NCBI GenBank assembly: GCA_031288815.1
Contig: JAITQR010000015.1
Location: 1 to 6,181 of the forward strand
Length of the DNA stretch: 6,181 nt
Direction of reading: 5' to 3'
Source of the DNA: Treponema sp.
GTDB taxonomy: Bacteria; Spirochaetota; Spirochaetia; Treponematales; Breznakiellaceae
Within the stretch, counting starts at the first letter, position 1. Each line of letters begins with the position of its first letter. A model generated the notes under the pieces. It saw nothing but the letters and a program-made list of their open reading frames with translations. It had not been told where the DNA came from and did not search any database. The position numbers and the translations under genes were made by a program. Positions 4,713-6,181 of this stretch are shown piece by piece.

Positions 4713-6181
4713 ATGCCGGAACAGCTTTTCCGTGCCAATATACCCATAACTTCGGGAAACCAGATCCGCCTGGAACGGCCCCAAATTACCCGTCTGCTGG
4801 AAAAGGCGGTGGAAAAGCCCGTGGTTATCGTCAGCGCCGGCGCGGGGTACGGAAAAACCCAGGCGGTTTACTCCTTTGTCCGCAAGTACCCCGCCCTGGT
4901 AGGCTGGATACAGTTTTCAGAACGGGACAACATCAGCAAGCGCTTTTGGGAAAATTTGATCGCCGGAATCGCCGTGGGCAACAAGAAGGCGGCGGCCAGG
5001 CTGGCGGAGATCGATTTCCCCGAAACGGAACGGGAATTTGGGCGGTATCTGGCCATCCCCCGGCAGGAAACCCGTACCGACGTAAAGTACATCCTGGTCT
5101 ACGACGATTTTCACCTTATCCACGATAAGGCGATTTTGCGGTTCATCGAACGTTCCATCACCTCCCCCTTTCCCACCATCACCTCCATCATCATTTCCCG
5201 GACCGAACCTTCCCTGAATCTCGCGGACATGGAATCCAAGGGCCTTCTGGCCCGGATTACCGAGGAGGATCTCCGCTTTACCCCGGAAGAAATGGTCTCC
5301 TATTTCCGGCTCCTGGATATCAGCCCTCCGCCCCAGATAGTCTCCTCGATTTACCATGACACCGAAGGCTGGGCTTTCGCCATACACCTGGCGGGGCTTT
5401 CCCTCAAAAACGCCCCTTCCGGCGCCGCCTATGTGAACCAGGCCCTCCGCTCGAACATCTTCAAGCTGATCGACGCCGAAATCATGGCGCCCCTGCCCCT
5501 CCCGGCGCGGCAATTTCTCATTAAGCTGTCCCTGATCGAGCACCTGGATCCGGATCTGCTGGAGGAACTGGCGGGGGACCCGGCGCTTATAGAGCGGATA
5601 AAGGAGCTGGATTCTTTTATCCGCTTCGACGCCTACCTCAACACCTACCACATTCACCATCTTTTCCTCGACTACCTCAGGGGCAGGCAGGACGAACTGA
5701 CGGAATACGATAAAAAGGATCTGTGGCACAAGACCGCCGCCTGGTGCGCGGCCCACAACCAGAAGATGGACGCCATCATCTATTACGAAAAGGCGGAGGA
5801 CTATGCCCGGCTTATCGGCGTAGTCGTAACCATGCCTTCAATCCTGCCGAACCGGACCGCCCGAACGCTGCTGGAAATCATGGAACGGGCGCCGGCGGAA
5901 ATATACGACCAAATTGCCCACGCCCAGGTGCTGCGTACCGGGCTTTACCTGATCCTGGAAATGTTTGACAGGTCCCGGGAGGAACTGTTGGCGGTTATCG
6001 GCAAACTGGAAGCCGGCCCTCCCTCCCCCTCGGTGTACCGTACCTTGACGGGCTGTTACAATAATTTGGGCTTTATCGGTATGAACACCTGCTCCTATAC
6101 CCGGGACTACGATTATGTCCATTATTTTGAAAAGGCCCGGCAATATTACGAACGCAACAAATTTGAGATCCGGCCTCCCAT
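4713..6181 (+). CDS. MalT-like / LuxR-family ATP-dependent transcriptional regulator (5' part)
   Basis: The frame runs open from ATG at 4713 to the window end, 489 codons. The start is chosen because AGGA (4703-4706) lies six bases before it and an in-frame TAA stands at 4689-4691. Walker A is AGAGYGKT at residues 42-49; MalT proteins have a very similar AGYGKT core. Walker B is ILVYDDFH at 127-134. A sensor-like IIISRTEP follows, then LLARITEEDLRFTPEEM, typical of the ATPase arm of this family. IHHLFLDYL at 314-322 matches the winged-helix end before the helical TPR-like repeats, which start near residue 340 and contain YYEKAEDYARL. Full proteins are about 800-900 residues with a C-terminal LuxR helix-turn-helix, which would lie beyond the window. 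Such STAND ATPases bind ATP and an inducer, oligomerise and activate transcription in the cytoplasm. No receiver domain precedes the ATPase, so direct phosphorylation is unlikely. The inducer is unknown. Confidence 0.88.
   Translation, partial: MPEQLFRANIPITSGNQIRLERPQITRLLEKAVEKPVVIVSAGAGYGKTQAVYSFVRKYPALVGWIQFSERDNISKRFWENLIAGIAVGNKKAAARLAEIDFPETEREFGRYLAIPRQETRTDVKYILVYDDFHLIHDKAILRFIERSITSPFPTITSIIISRTEPSLNLADMESKGLLARITEEDLRFTPEEMVSYFRLLDISPPPQIVSSIYHDTEGWAFAIHLAGLSLKNAPSGAAYVNQALRSNIFKLIDAEIMAPLPLPARQFLIKLSLIEHLDPDLLEELAGDPALIERIKELDSFIRFDAYLNTYHIHHLFLDYLRGRQDELTEYDKKDLWHKTAAWCAAHNQKMDAIIYYEKAEDYARLIGVVVTMPSILPNRTARTLLEIMERAPAEIYDQIAHAQVLRTGLYLILEMFDRSREELLAVIGKLEAGPPSPSVYRTLTGCYNNLGFIGMNTCSYTRDYDYVHYFEKARQYYERNKFEIRPP

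Noticed and set aside
4574..5128. Plus-strand 184-codon frame beginning before the MalT-like ATG
   Set aside because: It overlaps the regulator in another frame, becomes Gly/Arg-rich after the overlap begins and has no family features.
4917..5756. 279-codon minus-strand open frame opposite the MalT-like gene
   Set aside because: The plus-strand frame carries Walker A and B motifs and a good ribosome site; the antisense product is Gly/Arg/Asp-rich with no known pattern.

Overview
The window looks like chromosomal DNA of a spirochaete, most probably a Treponema-like species of the termite-gut or anaerobic type. This rests on protein style recalled from that group: a Cache-domain hybrid kinase with a C-terminal HPt domain and a short extra tail, a lone receiver domain, and a MalT-like regulator with the motif GAGYGKT. 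It is an inference; no marker gene is present. The DNA is moderately GC-rich in genes, and the spacer just before the kinase gene is AT-rich.

Layout: (1) bases 2-520 hold the 3' end of a sugar-type medium-chain dehydrogenase, similar to the L-sorbose-1-phosphate reductase group. (2) Bases 521-1017 are a spacer. On the minus strand (552-851) it holds a decayed HigA-type antitoxin gene with a stop at codon 11 and no toxin partner in its usual upstream place. The rest of the spacer is AT-rich and carries two palindromes. (3) Bases 1018-3948 encode a 976-residue membrane hybrid sensor histidine kinase (Cache sensor, HisKA, HATPase_c, REC, HPt, C-terminal tail). (4) Bases 3914-4354 encode a 146-residue stand-alone receiver protein overlapping the kinase gene by 35 bases. 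(5) Bases 4355-4712 are a gene-free spacer with GC-rich repeats and hairpins, then a good sigma70-like promoter (TTGACA, 18 bases, TATTAT). (6) Bases 4713-6181 encode the first 489 residues of a MalT-like/LuxR-family ATPase regulator, cut by the window end.

How the genes could work together: an external ligand sensed by the Cache domain would drive a four-step relay, His329 to Asp644 to His815 within the kinase, and then probably to Asp55 of the lone receiver. That receiver has no DNA-binding output, so the relay must end in a protein-protein interaction. The MalT-like regulator downstream has its own promoter and is the nearest transcriptional output protein, but nothing in the sequence proves that it is linked to the relay. 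No CRISPR array, tRNA, rRNA or intact mobile element was seen. I did not find a clear new biological system; the most unusual items are the broken orphan antitoxin, the GC-rich repeat spacer and the kinase/receiver/MalT-like layout.
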